Assembly (NCBI RefSeq): GCF_004168585.1
Contig: NZ_PGVH01000043.1
Coordinates: forward strand, 194,938-237,378
DNA length: 42,441 nucleotides
Direction: 5' to 3'
DNA from: Shewanella sp. OPT22
GTDB taxonomy: Bacteria > Pseudomonadota > Gammaproteobacteria > Enterobacterales > Shewanellaceae
Part shown: positions 1 to 8,422 of the stretch, in pieces
Layout of the letters: the number at the start of each line of letters is the position of its first letter
Position numbering within the stretch: position 1 is the first letter of the stretch
The notes under the pieces: model-generated
Database searches by the model: none
Seen by the model: only the letters and a program-made list of their open reading frames with translations
What the model was told of the DNA's origin: nothing
Position numbers and translations under genes: made by a program

Positions 1-306
1 ATGTCGACGCGTAGTTTCATCTGGAGAGTGAACCCATGATTTGGCTGCTGTTACAGCATTTCGTTCGTCGTCATTCCAATCGTCACGTTTATCTGCACAT
101 ACTGTAGCCCACCAAATAGATTCTCTGATTGGCAATCCATGAGCTAAAAATGTCACTGCATCAGCATAAAAGTGATGTGCAATTGCTTTTTGGATCAATT
201 CATAGGGCGAGCCAACTCCGTCTGATAACTCGATGATATCGGGAGTTGGTTCGTAAAAAGCAAAAACCTCTTTCGGGTTGTCGTGTGGAACTTTTAATAA
301 CTTCAT
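1..306 (-). CDS. DUF6931-like hypothetical protein, T6SS-associated, C-terminus cut by window edge
   Basis: An open frame reads on the minus strand from ATG at 306 to the window edge, giving 102 codons with no stop. The visible part contains a stretch reading AHGLPIRESIWWATVCA followed by a charged DKRDDWNDDERNAV segment. This resembles the small DUF6931-type proteins found beside T6SS vgrG genes, but that family match is from memory and only moderate. Its start codon directly follows the vgrG stop codon with no gap, so it is very likely co-transcribed and translationally coupled with vgrG. A role as a chaperone or adaptor for VgrG or PAAR cargo is inferred from position only. No signal peptide or membrane segment is visible. 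Confidence 0.6.
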   Translation of the reverse strand, partial: MKLLKVPHDNPKEVFAFYEPTPDIIELSDGVGSPYELIQKAIAHHFYADAVTFLAHGLPIRESIWWATVCADKRDDWNDDERNAVTAAKSWVHSPDETTRRH

Positions 307-2346
307 CTAATTTAACTTTGCTATTGCGCCCTGAATTTGAACCATTGCACCTGCTTTTATCTCTGTCATAGCACTACCTTGGACAGATACAAGTGCACCT
401 TTTACATCTGTTTTTCCTTGACCTTCAATGGCGACCATTGCAGCCTTAACATCAACTTTAGCTTTACCACTAACCTCAACTTGTGGCGCATCGATTTTAA
501 TACCGCTTGGTCCAATTTCAATTTTACTACCACCTACTTTAAGCTCGATTTTGGTCTTACCTGATATCTCTATCGATTGACCATCAATTTTAATAGACGA
601 TTTTGCGGTTAAACTTGCAGATGAGCCTGCGTCTAAAGAGACCTCTTTATCAGATGCTCCTGATAAATTGCCTTTACTGGTCAATGAAAGATCTTTGTCA
701 GATGTGGCCGAAAAATTTTCAGCGCTTTTTACTGAGTATTCCTTTTCAGTTGAATATGACATATTTTCTTTGCTTGTCACTTCAAGCGTTTTTTCGACTA
801 ATGTTGACTTTAATCCTCTGATTTCTGTTTTAGAGTCGTTATTGATATCAACTAAGAAATCCTTTTCTGCATGAAGAAAAACTTCTTCTTTATCTTCTTG
901 ATCTTCAAATCTGAGTTCATTGCCTTGGCTTGAACTGCCATTTGGGGTAGTTCGAGTTTTTAAACCAGTCTGTGTAGCTGTTTCATAGGGAGGCGGGTTT
1001 GCGCCATTATAAATAGAGCCAACAACAACAGGTTGATCAGGGTCACCATTTATGTATTGAACAAGTACTTCATCACCGATTCTTGGCAGTGCATGTAAAC
1101 CAAAGTTTTGACTGGCTAACCCCTGTGAAACAGGTAGCCAACATGAAGTGTTTTCATCGTTTTGACCTTCTGTATCCCAGTGAAACTGCACTTTAATTCG
1201 ACCTTTTTTGTCAGTGTAGACTTCATCACCACTCGGGCCGGTGACTGTCGCACAATGGAGGCCTTTTACCGTTGGCTTTTCAATCGAGTGTGGACGAAAT
1301 TGTACGGACTTAGGAATAGCATGAAACTTATTTTGGTATTGTACGTTTCTACCTGATTCAGACTGCTCAATATTGTGAATGACATGTGTGAGAATATATT
1401 CTTGATTAAGATCAGAAACGGGGTGCTTAGCCAGTGAAAACCGACTTCCAGAAGTTAGTACGCATATTTGAGAATGGCCGCTTGATATTTGTCTTTCGCA
1501 ATCTAGCGCCTCCATCTGTAATTTCGCACTCTGTCTCAGTTCATTTTTATCTATAGCACCTGAACCAAAAAAATAAGAGGATAAAGACTGTAAATTTGAG
1601 TCACTCGAACTTTTTCGTTCGTCACTTTGAAAAACTTCTGCAAGTTCTTGAGTGTGATCGGCCATTAATAACTTTGCTGTGCCTAATTGAGCTTTTTCTT
1701 GCCAACGCGTAATGATTCGGTCGCTATCAATTGAGCCATCTTTATAATAAACAGTAGATTGATCAATATCTTTGAAGGTCTGATTAGTATCAGAAATAAT
1801 TACTTTCGGCTTTGAATTTGAATGTTCTATGAAGTAAAACCATCCTTCAAAAGACATTATTCTTTTGGCGAAGTCCAAATCCGTTTCATTTAATTGGATA
1901 CAATATTCATGCTCTTTCCCACTATTAGATAATGAAAAAGAGATGTAATTATTTATCCCTGCATCTTCGAATATTTGCTCTAAAATTCTCTGTGATGATT
2001 GATTTTGAAATATTTTTTGGTTTTGTTTGTATTTTAATAAGGCAATTGGATCTAAGCATTCAATTTGATATAAAAAAATCCCTTTTTCAGAACTGTATTC
2101 TATTAATTCAATACTTGTAGTTAAAGCTGAGAAATATTTCTCTTCGTCACCTTTTTTAAACTCAGCAATGGCAGTTTTACCTAAAAGTGATTTTGGGAGT
2201 ATGTCACTCGATATTACTGATAATAATAATTTACAACCCGAGAATAACTTTTCATTACAGGTCAGTTTAGTGCCTATCAATGGTGACCCACCATCGAAAG
2301 AAATGGTTAGAGGTCTTGCTGTAGAAGAATACTGACTATTTGCCAT
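307..2346 (-). CDS. vgrG: Type VI secretion spike protein VgrG (TssI)
   Basis: This is the trimeric spike that sits on the Hcp tube and is fired into target cells. At 679 residues it is a standard-length VgrG. The N-terminal half is the phage gpD/gp27-like region. An OB-fold gp5-like segment spans about residues 365-445 and ends in the characteristic PVVVGSIYNGANPPP. The last 200 residues are short repeats rich in K, S, T, I and E (for example SKIEIGPSGIKIDAPQVEVS), the expected beta-prism needle. The protein ends in QIQGAIAKLN with no extra C-terminal effector domain, so it is not an evolved VgrG; cargo is probably carried by PAAR or adaptor proteins off the left edge. It is divergent from the tssA operon. 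Confidence 0.95.
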   Translation of the reverse strand: MANSQYSSTARPLTISFDGGSPLIGTKLTCNEKLFSGCKLLLSVISSDILPKSLLGKTAIAEFKKGDEEKYFSALTTSIELIEYSSEKGIFLYQIECLDPIALLKYKQNQKIFQNQSSQRILEQIFEDAGINNYISFSLSNSGKEHEYCIQLNETDLDFAKRIMSFEGWFYFIEHSNSKPKVIISDTNQTFKDIDQSTVYYKDGSIDSDRIITRWQEKAQLGTAKLLMADHTQELAEVFQSDERKSSSDSNLQSLSSYFFGSGAIDKNELRQSAKLQMEALDCERQISSGHSQICVLTSGSRFSLAKHPVSDLNQEYILTHVIHNIEQSESGRNVQYQNKFHAIPKSVQFRPHSIEKPTVKGLHCATVTGPSGDEVYTDKKGRIKVQFHWDTEGQNDENTSCWLPVSQGLASQNFGLHALPRIGDEVLVQYINGDPDQPVVVGSIYNGANPPPYETATQTGLKTRTTPNGSSSQGNELRFEDQEDKEEVFLHAEKDFLVDINNDSKTEIRGLKSTLVEKTLEVTSKENMSYSTEKEYSVKSAENFSATSDKDLSLTSKGNLSGASDKEVSLDAGSSASLTAKSSIKIDGQSIEISGKTKIELKVGGSKIEIGPSGIKIDAPQVEVSGKAKVDVKAAMVAIEGQGKTDVKGALVSVQGSAMTEIKAGAMVQIQGAIAKLN

Positions 2347-2996
2347 GTTTGTTAGCTTAATATGTTACATGTGGTTCAATAATGCATAAGTAAATTAGTA
2401 ATCAATTTTTATAGCATACTTATGGATGGATGAATTCTTTATTTTTATTATTACTCATTAATTTAGCTTTATAGTCAAGCTAATTATATTTTATCGCATA
2501 TGGTTAGAGGTCTGTCCATTAGAAATTAATACAAATATATAATTTCGTTGCTTGACCCTTTGATTTTAATAGATGTAGTATCAGCTTTAGTTACATTTAC
2601 TATATAAGTTAAAAGTATATCAAAGAATTAAATTCTATTTAATTCATGTAAAAGTTTATGATTGTTCAAGTTTTAATTTAAAAGTTGAGTATAAAGTCTA
2701 ATTATAGTTTTTACTCTAAACATTTTATGAATAAATAAAAGTATATTTATGAAATAAAAGTAAAATATCATAGGTCTTTAGTTATATCGGATTTATGTCG
2801 TTATTTAACTTAAAAACCTGTGCTAATAATTTTGTTTAATGCTTATTAGCAAGTTCTAAATTAGATTGATACATCATATTGTTAATATTTGTTAGTGCTG
2901 AGTTTAGTTCTACTTTTGATGATTTATTGACATGAATGTTATTACAATAATGCAACTACGGTGAAATTTTACCATTGATTAGGTGATTAAATTTAA
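2347..2996. promoter_or_regulatory. AT-rich divergent promoter region between vgrG and tssA
   Basis: These 650 bases hold no convincing gene. The stretch is strikingly AT-rich and lies between the divergent starts of vgrG and tssA, so it must contain both promoters. A 9-bp dyad lies at 2821-2851, and tssA has a good ribosome binding site (AGGTGA, 2981-2986). I saw no clear sigma-54 -24/-12 element (TGGC-N8-TGC). AT-richness of this kind is typical of H-NS-type silencing at T6SS loci, but that is inference. Confidence 0.6.
2821..2851. promoter_or_regulatory. 9-bp inverted repeat, possible operator upstream of tssA
   Basis: TGCTAATAA at 2821-2829 is matched by its exact reverse complement TTATTAGCA at 2843-2851, with a 13-base spacer. 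It lies about 145 bases upstream of the tssA start and about 475 from the vgrG start. It has no T-tract, so a regulator-binding dyad is more likely than a terminator. Function is not established. Confidence 0.4.
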
Positions 2997-4382
2997 ATGC
3001 TTTTTACTCAAGAACAAAAACTTAAGTTAACTGCCCCTATATCTGAAGATGCATTTTGTGGGGTCTATTTGAAATCGGATAGAGCCGCATTCAGACCGTT
3101 AAGAAATGCATTTAATGTAGCCCAAACTTCATTGAGGAAATTGAGCCAAAATCCTGATGGAAACGAGCTTGAACAACTGCAAATTGAGAATCAAAGCAAT
3201 TGGGATAATTTGTCCAGTGAGTTGATTTCAGTATTTAACGAAACAAGCAGGGATATTGAGTTAATAGGTTGGTTCACCAGTACTCAGCTCTTTACCAATT
3301 ATTCAGGTGAAGGTTTTGCAAATGCGTTTGAATGGTTATCGAACTTAGTTACAGAGCATTGGAATGAGCTAAACCCTGTTCTTCCTGAAAATAAATTAAA
3401 AACGAATTCTGTAGATGAGCAGCAAGTAGAACAAGCTGAAGCAAAGTTTAAAGCATTTGCACAACTGATTGGTGATAGTGATGAAAGTAGCCTACTTTAT
3501 GCTCCTTTTCTTATGCATCCGTTGATTGGTGATATTACGTATTTTGATTATCAAAGTGCAGAACGCAAGGGAGAACTTGCTGAATTAAAAAGTGTTGCAG
3601 TTGGTTTAATTGCCCAAGAACGTGATGTTATTGAAGCAAGGCTTGAAAATTTTGAACGAGCGTTAACTTACATTAACGGTATCCAAAGTGTACTAAATGA
3701 ATTAGGTCAAAAATTCAATTTAACGTCACCCAGTTTCAGCTTCATAAACCACTTAATTAGCGGTGTGTGTAAAGCAACAACGTTTTTAACCGGTGTGAGT
3801 GTAGCGCCAGCACAACAAGTTATCGAAAACGTACAACCGGAAACAACAAGCTCAGAATTGCAAGTAAGCAATGAAGCTTCGCAAATGAGCTCTGCACGAA
3901 CAGAAGATGCGATAGCCATGCAGGCAACTACATTGTCTTCTTCGATGCAAGGGTTATCACAAACGGCAGCAATGAATAGCATGAACCGAAATATTGCTTT
4001 TCATCAGTTGCGTGAAATTGCCAATTACTTTAGAGAAAGTGAACCTCATAGCCCTGTGTCTTTCTTATTAGAGAAAGCCATACGCTGGGGCAACATGTCT
4101 CTTCCTGAGTTATTGACTGTAATGGTCACAGAACCAGATGGCGATTTACTGAACAGAATTTTTAACACTACTGGCTTAGATAATGGAGAGCAAGTCTCAC
4201 TTCCTAAAATCATTAGGCCTGTGAGTAGTGTTAAACCTGTTTCAGGAGTTTCTAAACCGATGTCACCGACATCGAAGGTCACTGCTGAAATGCCAGTGTC
4301 AGATGTTAATTCAACTGATGCGGATTTAAATCTAAAACAAAAGATAGAAGCCTCTACTGGTAGTACGGCACTTAGTTGGTAG
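2997..4382 (+). CDS. tssA: Type VI secretion protein TssA (ImpA/VasJ type)
   Basis: TssA caps or primes the baseplate and the distal end of the growing sheath. The 461-residue protein begins with an ImpA-type N-terminal domain. About residues 85-200 contain the family signature IELIGWFTSTQLFTNYSGEG, then WLSNLVTEHWNELNPVLP and later FLMHPLIGDITYFDYQSAER. The middle (about 265-330) is Ser/Thr/Gln-rich and probably a linker. The C-terminal part has HQLREIANYFRESEPHSPVS followed by LLEKAIRWGNMSLPELL, typical of VasJ-like TssA. AGGTGA at 2981-2986 supports the start. It is the first gene of the plus-strand operon and is followed 33 bases later by hcp. Confidence 0.92.
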   Translation: MLFTQEQKLKLTAPISEDAFCGVYLKSDRAAFRPLRNAFNVAQTSLRKLSQNPDGNELEQLQIENQSNWDNLSSELISVFNETSRDIELIGWFTSTQLFTNYSGEGFANAFEWLSNLVTEHWNELNPVLPENKLKTNSVDEQQVEQAEAKFKAFAQLIGDSDESSLLYAPFLMHPLIGDITYFDYQSAERKGELAELKSVAVGLIAQERDVIEARLENFERALTYINGIQSVLNELGQKFNLTSPSFSFINHLISGVCKATTFLTGVSVAPAQQVIENVQPETTSSELQVSNEASQMSSARTEDAIAMQATTLSSSMQGLSQTAAMNSMNRNIAFHQLREIANYFRESEPHSPVSFLLEKAIRWGNMSLPELLTVMVTEPDGDLLNRIFNTTGLDNGEQVSLPKIIRPVSSVKPVSGVSKPMSPTSKVTAEMPVSDVNSTDADLNLKQKIEASTGSTALSW

Positions 4383-4415
4383 AGAAAGCATTCATTTAAG
4401 AAGTAAGGAATTTTT

Positions 4416-4934
4416 ATGGCTAGTATCTATATGCGAATTGATGGTGTAGACGTTAAAGGTGGCGCTACTGTTGAAGGTCTTGAGGGAACAGGTTGGTTCG
4501 CTATTCGCTCATACAATTGGGGTGGCGTACGTAATGTAGCTATGGACATCGGTAATGGCAACAACGCTGATTCTGGCATGGTTGCAATGACAGAAGTTAA
4601 CTTAACTAAGCAAGTTGATGGTGCGTCTGAAGATCTGTTGTCTTATCTATTTAACCCTGGAAAAGAAGGCAAAGTAGTAGAGATTGCATTCACTAAACCT
4701 GAAGCTGACGGCTCTGGTGCAAAACTGTATTTCCAAGTGAAATTAACAAATGCTCGTTTAGTTTCGTACAACGTGAATGGTTCTGATGGTTCTCAACCTT
4801 ATGAAAGCGTTTCTCTTTCTTATGTTGAAATTTCTCAGAAACATAACTACGAGCTTGAAGGTGGTGAAGTAAAAGAAGGCGGTATCGTTACTTATAACTT
4901 ACCACAAGGCAAACTACTTTCTGGTGCTAAATAG
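4416..4934 (+). CDS. hcp: Type VI secretion tube protein Hcp (TssD)
   Basis: Hcp hexamers stack into the inner tube that is propelled by the sheath. The 172-residue sequence starts MASIYMRIDGVDVKGGATVE and carries typical Hcp features: the early beta-strand, a GTGWFAIRSYNWGG segment, SEDLLSYLFNPGKEGKVVEI, and PYESVSLSYVEISQKH near the end. The length matches the family and there is no C-terminal extension. A strong TAAGGA ribosome site precedes ATG 4416. The gene is followed by a GC-rich hairpin (4954-4978), consistent with hcp mRNA being made in excess over the downstream sheath and baseplate genes. Confidence 0.96.
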   Translation: MASIYMRIDGVDVKGGATVEGLEGTGWFAIRSYNWGGVRNVAMDIGNGNNADSGMVAMTEVNLTKQVDGASEDLLSYLFNPGKEGKVVEIAFTKPEADGSGAKLYFQVKLTNARLVSYNVNGSDGSQPYESVSLSYVEISQKHNYELEGGEVKEGGIVTYNLPQGKLLSGAK

Positions 4935-4953
4935 TCACTAGACATTAGTTAGA

Positions 4954-4978
4954 GGGCCCAGAAATGGGCCCCATTTTG
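4954..4978 (+). terminator. Hairpin terminator or attenuator after hcp
   Basis: GGGCCCA (4954-4960), loop GAAA, TGGGCCC (4965-4971), then CATTTTG. A 7-bp, nearly all-GC stem closed by a GNRA-type tetraloop, followed by a short T-run, sits 20 bases after the hcp stop and 33 bases before tssB. It probably acts as a partial terminator or 3' stabiliser, because the rest of the operon continues on the same strand. Confidence 0.8.
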
Positions 4979-5003
4979 TAACTTCGAACGTTAGGGCATA
5001 GTC

Positions 5004-5513
5004 ATGGCACTTAATTCACAACATAAACGAGTAAGTAAAAACCGCGTCAGCATTACTTATGATGTAGAAACAAACGGCGCAGTAGAAACAAAGGAACTAC
5101 CGTTTGTTGTCGGAGTCATTGGTGATTTCTCTGGTCACAAACCAGAAACCGAAAAAGTTGAGCTTGAAGAGCGTGAGTTTACAGGCATTGATAAGGATAA
5201 CTTTGACTCAGTAATGGGACAAATTAATCCATCTCTTTCATACAAAGTATCCAACAAGCTTGCGAAGGACGATTCAGAATTTGAAGTAAGCCTCGAGTTT
5301 AGTTCAATGAAAGATTTCCACCCTGAAAAGCTCGTTGAACAAATTGATCCTTTGAAAAAGTTAGTTGAAACAAGAAATCAACTCAAAGTATTGCTCAGCA
5401 AAGCTGACCGCTCACGTGACCTAGAAAAGTTACTTAAAGAAGTTCTACAAAGTACTGAAGCGATTCAAGGCTTAGCAGAAGAATTAGGCGTTGAAAAAGG
5501 AGGGGATGAGTAA
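5004..5513 (+). CDS. tssB: Type VI secretion contractile sheath small subunit TssB (VipA)
   Basis: TssB forms the contractile sheath together with TssC. The 169-residue protein shows the family pattern: RVSKNRVSITYDVETNG near the N-terminus, ELPFVVGVIGDFSGH, VELEEREFTGIDKDNFD, and a helical C-terminus with LVETRNQLKVLLSKADRSRD and LEKLLKEVL, the segment that in VipA interacts with VipB and the ClpV-recognised element. The stop codon overlaps the tssC start by one base (TAATG), so the two are translationally coupled, as expected for a 1:1 complex. Confidence 0.95.
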   Translation: MALNSQHKRVSKNRVSITYDVETNGAVETKELPFVVGVIGDFSGHKPETEKVELEEREFTGIDKDNFDSVMGQINPSLSYKVSNKLAKDDSEFEVSLEFSSMKDFHPEKLVEQIDPLKKLVETRNQLKVLLSKADRSRDLEKLLKEVLQSTEAIQGLAEELGVEKGGDE

Positions 5514-6994
5514 TGTCTCAAGAACAACAAGCAACCCAAGAAGCATCTGGTGCAGTTGAAGAAGCTGGTAGCATCCTTGACAGAGCCATCTCTGCGACAG
5601 TTCAAACTCCTGCTGATACAACTAAAGAACTTCTGTCTATCATGACATCTGAAGCCCTAGAGGGCACAGTTACATGGGATAAAAACTTAACGCTTACTAT
5701 TCAAAAAGCTATTTCTGCAATTGATAGTAAGATTTCTGAGCAGTTATCCGATGTAATGAAAAATTCAGATTTTCAAAAGTTGGAAGGTACTTGGTTAGGT
5801 TTACAAAAGCTCATCAAGAATAGTGAGCTCGGTCCTCAGCTGAAAATTAAGTTAGCTGATTACACTAAAGACGAATTACTAGAGCAGTTTGAAGATGCAC
5901 CTGCGATTGATCGTAGTCGTTTCTTCACAATGGTTTATCAAGAAGAATTTGGTACCGCCGGTGGCCAACCATATGGTGCACTTATCGGTGACTATGAGTT
6001 TGGTTACGGCGATGAAGATGTAGCCTTATTGCGTTATATGGGCGAAGTTGCTGCTGCATCACATGCCCCGTTTGTTGCTGCGGCGAATGCAAATATGTTT
6101 GACTTCAACTCATTCAGTACATTCAATGATGGCAAACCAGTAGCGGCGGGTTTCGACTCTCCAGCTTATGCGAGTTGGAATGCATTCAGAGCAAGTGACG
6201 ATTCCCGTTATGTTGCTTTAACATTACCGAAAACAATTGCCCGTTTACCATATGGTTCAGCAACTGTACCTGTTAAGTCTTTTGAGTACGAAGAGATGAA
6301 AACACGTGCTGATGGCAGCCAAATTGTTGAATCTGATGATGATTTTGTATGGAGTAACGCTGCATATGATTATGGCTTATTGCTCACTCAAGCATTCACT
6401 CAGTATGGTTGGTGTACAGCAATTCGTGGAACGGATAACGGCGGTAAAGTAGAAAGCTTACCTAATTTCACTTATTACTCTGATGCTGGTGATTTATTGC
6501 AGCAGTGCCCAACTGAAGTGAACTTTACAGATGAGCGTGAGAAAGAGTTAAGTGACTTAGGCTTCTTACCGCTAGTTCATTATAAAAACACTAATTACGC
6601 AGTGTTTATGGGTGCACAAACAACGCATAAGCCAAAAACTTATACTGATCCTGACGCTACAGCCAATGCTGCAATTTCAGCTCGCTTACCGTATACCATG
6701 GCAAGCAGCCGTATTGCGCAGTACTTGAAAGTAATGGGCCGTGACCGTATTGGTTCTAACCTTGAAGCCAATGATGTTGAAAAAGAATTAGACACTTGGA
6801 TTCATCAATACGTAAACCCTAATGCAATTGGTAATGAAGCCAAAGCACGTCACCCGTTAGTAGAGGCGAAAGTAACAGTAGAGGAGCAAGCAGGTAGACC
6901 TGGTGCATATTCCGCTGTGGCTTATTTACGTCCTTGGTTACAAATGGAAGAACTTACAACCTCATTAAGAATGGTTGCAAGAATTCCTGGTTAA
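5513..6994 (+). CDS. tssC: Type VI secretion contractile sheath large subunit TssC (VipB)
   Basis: This is the large sheath subunit, 493 residues, normal for the family. Landmarks are SEQLSDVMKNSDFQKLEGTW (about residues 75-95), the MVYQEEFGTAGGQPYGALIG block (about 143-162), HAPFVAAANANMFDF, LTLPKTIARLPYG (about 240), WSNAAYDYGLL, and at the C-terminus SRIAQYLKVMGRDRIG followed by YLRPWLQMEELTTSLRMVAR. It starts inside the tssB stop with a GGGGATGAG ribosome site. A second, more diverged TssC-like gene follows after a hairpin at 7003-7018; this gene is the canonical copy and is expected to build the main sheath. Confidence 0.95.
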   Translation: MSQEQQATQEASGAVEEAGSILDRAISATVQTPADTTKELLSIMTSEALEGTVTWDKNLTLTIQKAISAIDSKISEQLSDVMKNSDFQKLEGTWLGLQKLIKNSELGPQLKIKLADYTKDELLEQFEDAPAIDRSRFFTMVYQEEFGTAGGQPYGALIGDYEFGYGDEDVALLRYMGEVAAASHAPFVAAANANMFDFNSFSTFNDGKPVAAGFDSPAYASWNAFRASDDSRYVALTLPKTIARLPYGSATVPVKSFEYEEMKTRADGSQIVESDDDFVWSNAAYDYGLLLTQAFTQYGWCTAIRGTDNGGKVESLPNFTYYSDAGDLLQQCPTEVNFTDEREKELSDLGFLPLVHYKNTNYAVFMGAQTTHKPKTYTDPDATANAAISARLPYTMASSRIAQYLKVMGRDRIGSNLEANDVEKELDTWIHQYVNPNAIGNEAKARHPLVEAKVTVEEQAGRPGAYSAVAYLRPWLQMEELTTSLRMVARIPG

Positions 6995-7002
6995 TCAATA
7001 TT

Positions 7003-7018
7003 CGGGGCCTAGGCCCCG
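7003..7018 (+). terminator. GC-rich hairpin between tssC and tssC2
   Basis: CGGGGCCTAGGCCCCG is a perfect 16-base palindrome that can fold as a 6-bp stem with a CTAG loop. It lies 9 bases after the tssC stop and is followed by TTTCTTAGTTTC, a weak U-tract. It may be a leaky terminator or RNA-stability hairpin separating the highly expressed hcp-tssB-tssC block from the downstream genes. Confidence 0.65.
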
Positions 7019-7054
7019 TTTCTTAGTTTCGTTTCTCTAAATATTAGTTAATTC

Positions 7055-8422
7055 ATGATTCAATCAAATCAGCCGACCAAACAATTTGATAATGGCACAC
7101 GTCAGTTATGGCAAGAGCTCAGTGTAGCTCTAGTCCAACGAAATAATGACCAAATTACCATTATGTTAGCCAAATTGGTGGCTCATTTAGATGAAATTAT
7201 CAGTGAACAACTTTCTGAGATTATCCAATATCCAAAGTTTAAGCAGTTGGAGTCCAGCTGGACTAATTTACAACGACTGATTGATTTGCCTGTTTCGCAA
7301 CGCAGAGTGAAATTGAAGCTCCTCGATATAAGCTGGGAGCAACTATCAACTGACTTAAATCTTGCGTTCGATATGCGACAAACATCGCTTTATAAGAAGA
7401 TCTACTCAAGCGAACTTGATACCGCCGGTGGAACACCGTTTGGTTTAGTTGTTATAGATCACAAGATTAGCCCTGATTATGTGGATGACAGTAACTACGA
7501 CGATTTGTACACGTTACAACTCTTGTCTGAAGTCGCAGAGCGTTCGTTGTGCCCATTTGTTTTATCGGTTGATGATGATTTCTTTGGTGACGAACCAAGT
7601 AGACAACTGCATGACTCAAACCGAATCAACCGAATACTTGAAAGCAGTGATTTCCATTCATGGAGTTTGTTAAGAGAGAATGTCGCATCACGCTTTCTCC
7701 ACCTAACGCTACCTGACTATTTGTTAAGAGAGCCGTATAAGCACCATCAAGCCGGGTTTATTTTTAGCGAAGTTCAACACCAAGATAATGCGCTTTGGGG
7801 TAATAGTGCTTATTTACTTGCTACGAACGTGATACGTGAATTTGACCGTATTAGCTGGTTTGGTTTTTTACGCTCATATGACTCAGACGGAGATCATGGT
7901 GCGATCATCAGTAAAGTGAATAACAAATCAATTCAAACAAAAGTCGATATTTTTGGTGAGGAAGATGGTTTTTGGGGTGAAAATGGCTTCGTACCTCTTA
8001 CTAGCTTATATCTTTCGGACCAGAAAGGTTTCTTTAGTAATCAATCTGTTTGGCATCCACCGACTGATGAAGAGCAAGTACTAGGAATGTTGCAAACAAA
8101 CTTAATGGCATGTCGCTTTGGACATTACATCAAGGCTCAAACTCGTGATCAAATTGGTGGTTATGACAGCGTAGAAGACTGTAAGCGCAGCTTAGAACGT
8201 TGGTTACAGAAATACATTAGCGAACTTGATTATGGTGAAGACTCTGTAATGGCTCGGTACCCATTAAAATCAAGTGAAGTGATTATCACACCGGATCCAA
8301 ATGACAGTACAAGATACCACTGTCAAATCAGTCTTCAACCGCAGTATCAATATGAGTTAATTGACGTACAAGTCGTACTTAGTACTTCACTGTCTAATTC
8401 TGAAGTGGGAGAAAGCGCATGA
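7055..8422 (+). CDS. Second TssC-like sheath large-subunit paralogue
   Basis: This 455-residue protein aligns by eye with the preceding TssC: SEQLSEIIQYPKFKQLESSW, then KIYSSELDTAGGTPFGLVVI, LHLTLPDYLLREPYKH, LWGNSAYLL, and HYIKAQTRDQIGGYDSVEDC in the C-terminal half. It is clearly diverged. It has an extra DDDFFGDEPS-type loop, a shorter segment where TssC has EEMKTRADGSQIVES, and an unrelated C-terminal tail. Adjacent duplicate sheath-type genes (ImpC/ImpD, the TssC40/TssC41 pair of Agrobacterium) are known in some T6SS clusters. It may be a baseplate-proximal or regulatory sheath component. No good ribosome site precedes the ATG, suggesting lower translation. It overlaps tssE by 4 bases (ATGA). 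Confidence 0.88.
   Translation: MIQSNQPTKQFDNGTRQLWQELSVALVQRNNDQITIMLAKLVAHLDEIISEQLSEIIQYPKFKQLESSWTNLQRLIDLPVSQRRVKLKLLDISWEQLSTDLNLAFDMRQTSLYKKIYSSELDTAGGTPFGLVVIDHKISPDYVDDSNYDDLYTLQLLSEVAERSLCPFVLSVDDDFFGDEPSRQLHDSNRINRILESSDFHSWSLLRENVASRFLHLTLPDYLLREPYKHHQAGFIFSEVQHQDNALWGNSAYLLATNVIREFDRISWFGFLRSYDSDGDHGAIISKVNNKSIQTKVDIFGEEDGFWGENGFVPLTSLYLSDQKGFFSNQSVWHPPTDEEQVLGMLQTNLMACRFGHYIKAQTRDQIGGYDSVEDCKRSLERWLQKYISELDYGEDSVMARYPLKSSEVIITPDPNDSTRYHCQISLQPQYQYELIDVQVVLSTSLSNSEVGESA

Noticed and set aside
307-700. Possible effector extension at the VgrG C-terminus
   Set aside because: The region is only repetitive beta-prism needle sequence ending QIQGAIAKLN, with no separate domain.
2303-2513. 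14-bp direct repeat ATGGTTAGAGGTCT inside vgrG (2303-2316) and upstream of it (2500-2513)
   Set aside because: Flanking sequence does not match beyond the 14 bases. It could be a scrap of a duplicated vgrG 5' end, but chance cannot be excluded.
2347-2996. Sigma-54 promoter for the T6SS operon
   Set aside because: No convincing TGGC-N8-TGC element was found on either strand by reading, and no sigma-54 activator gene is present.
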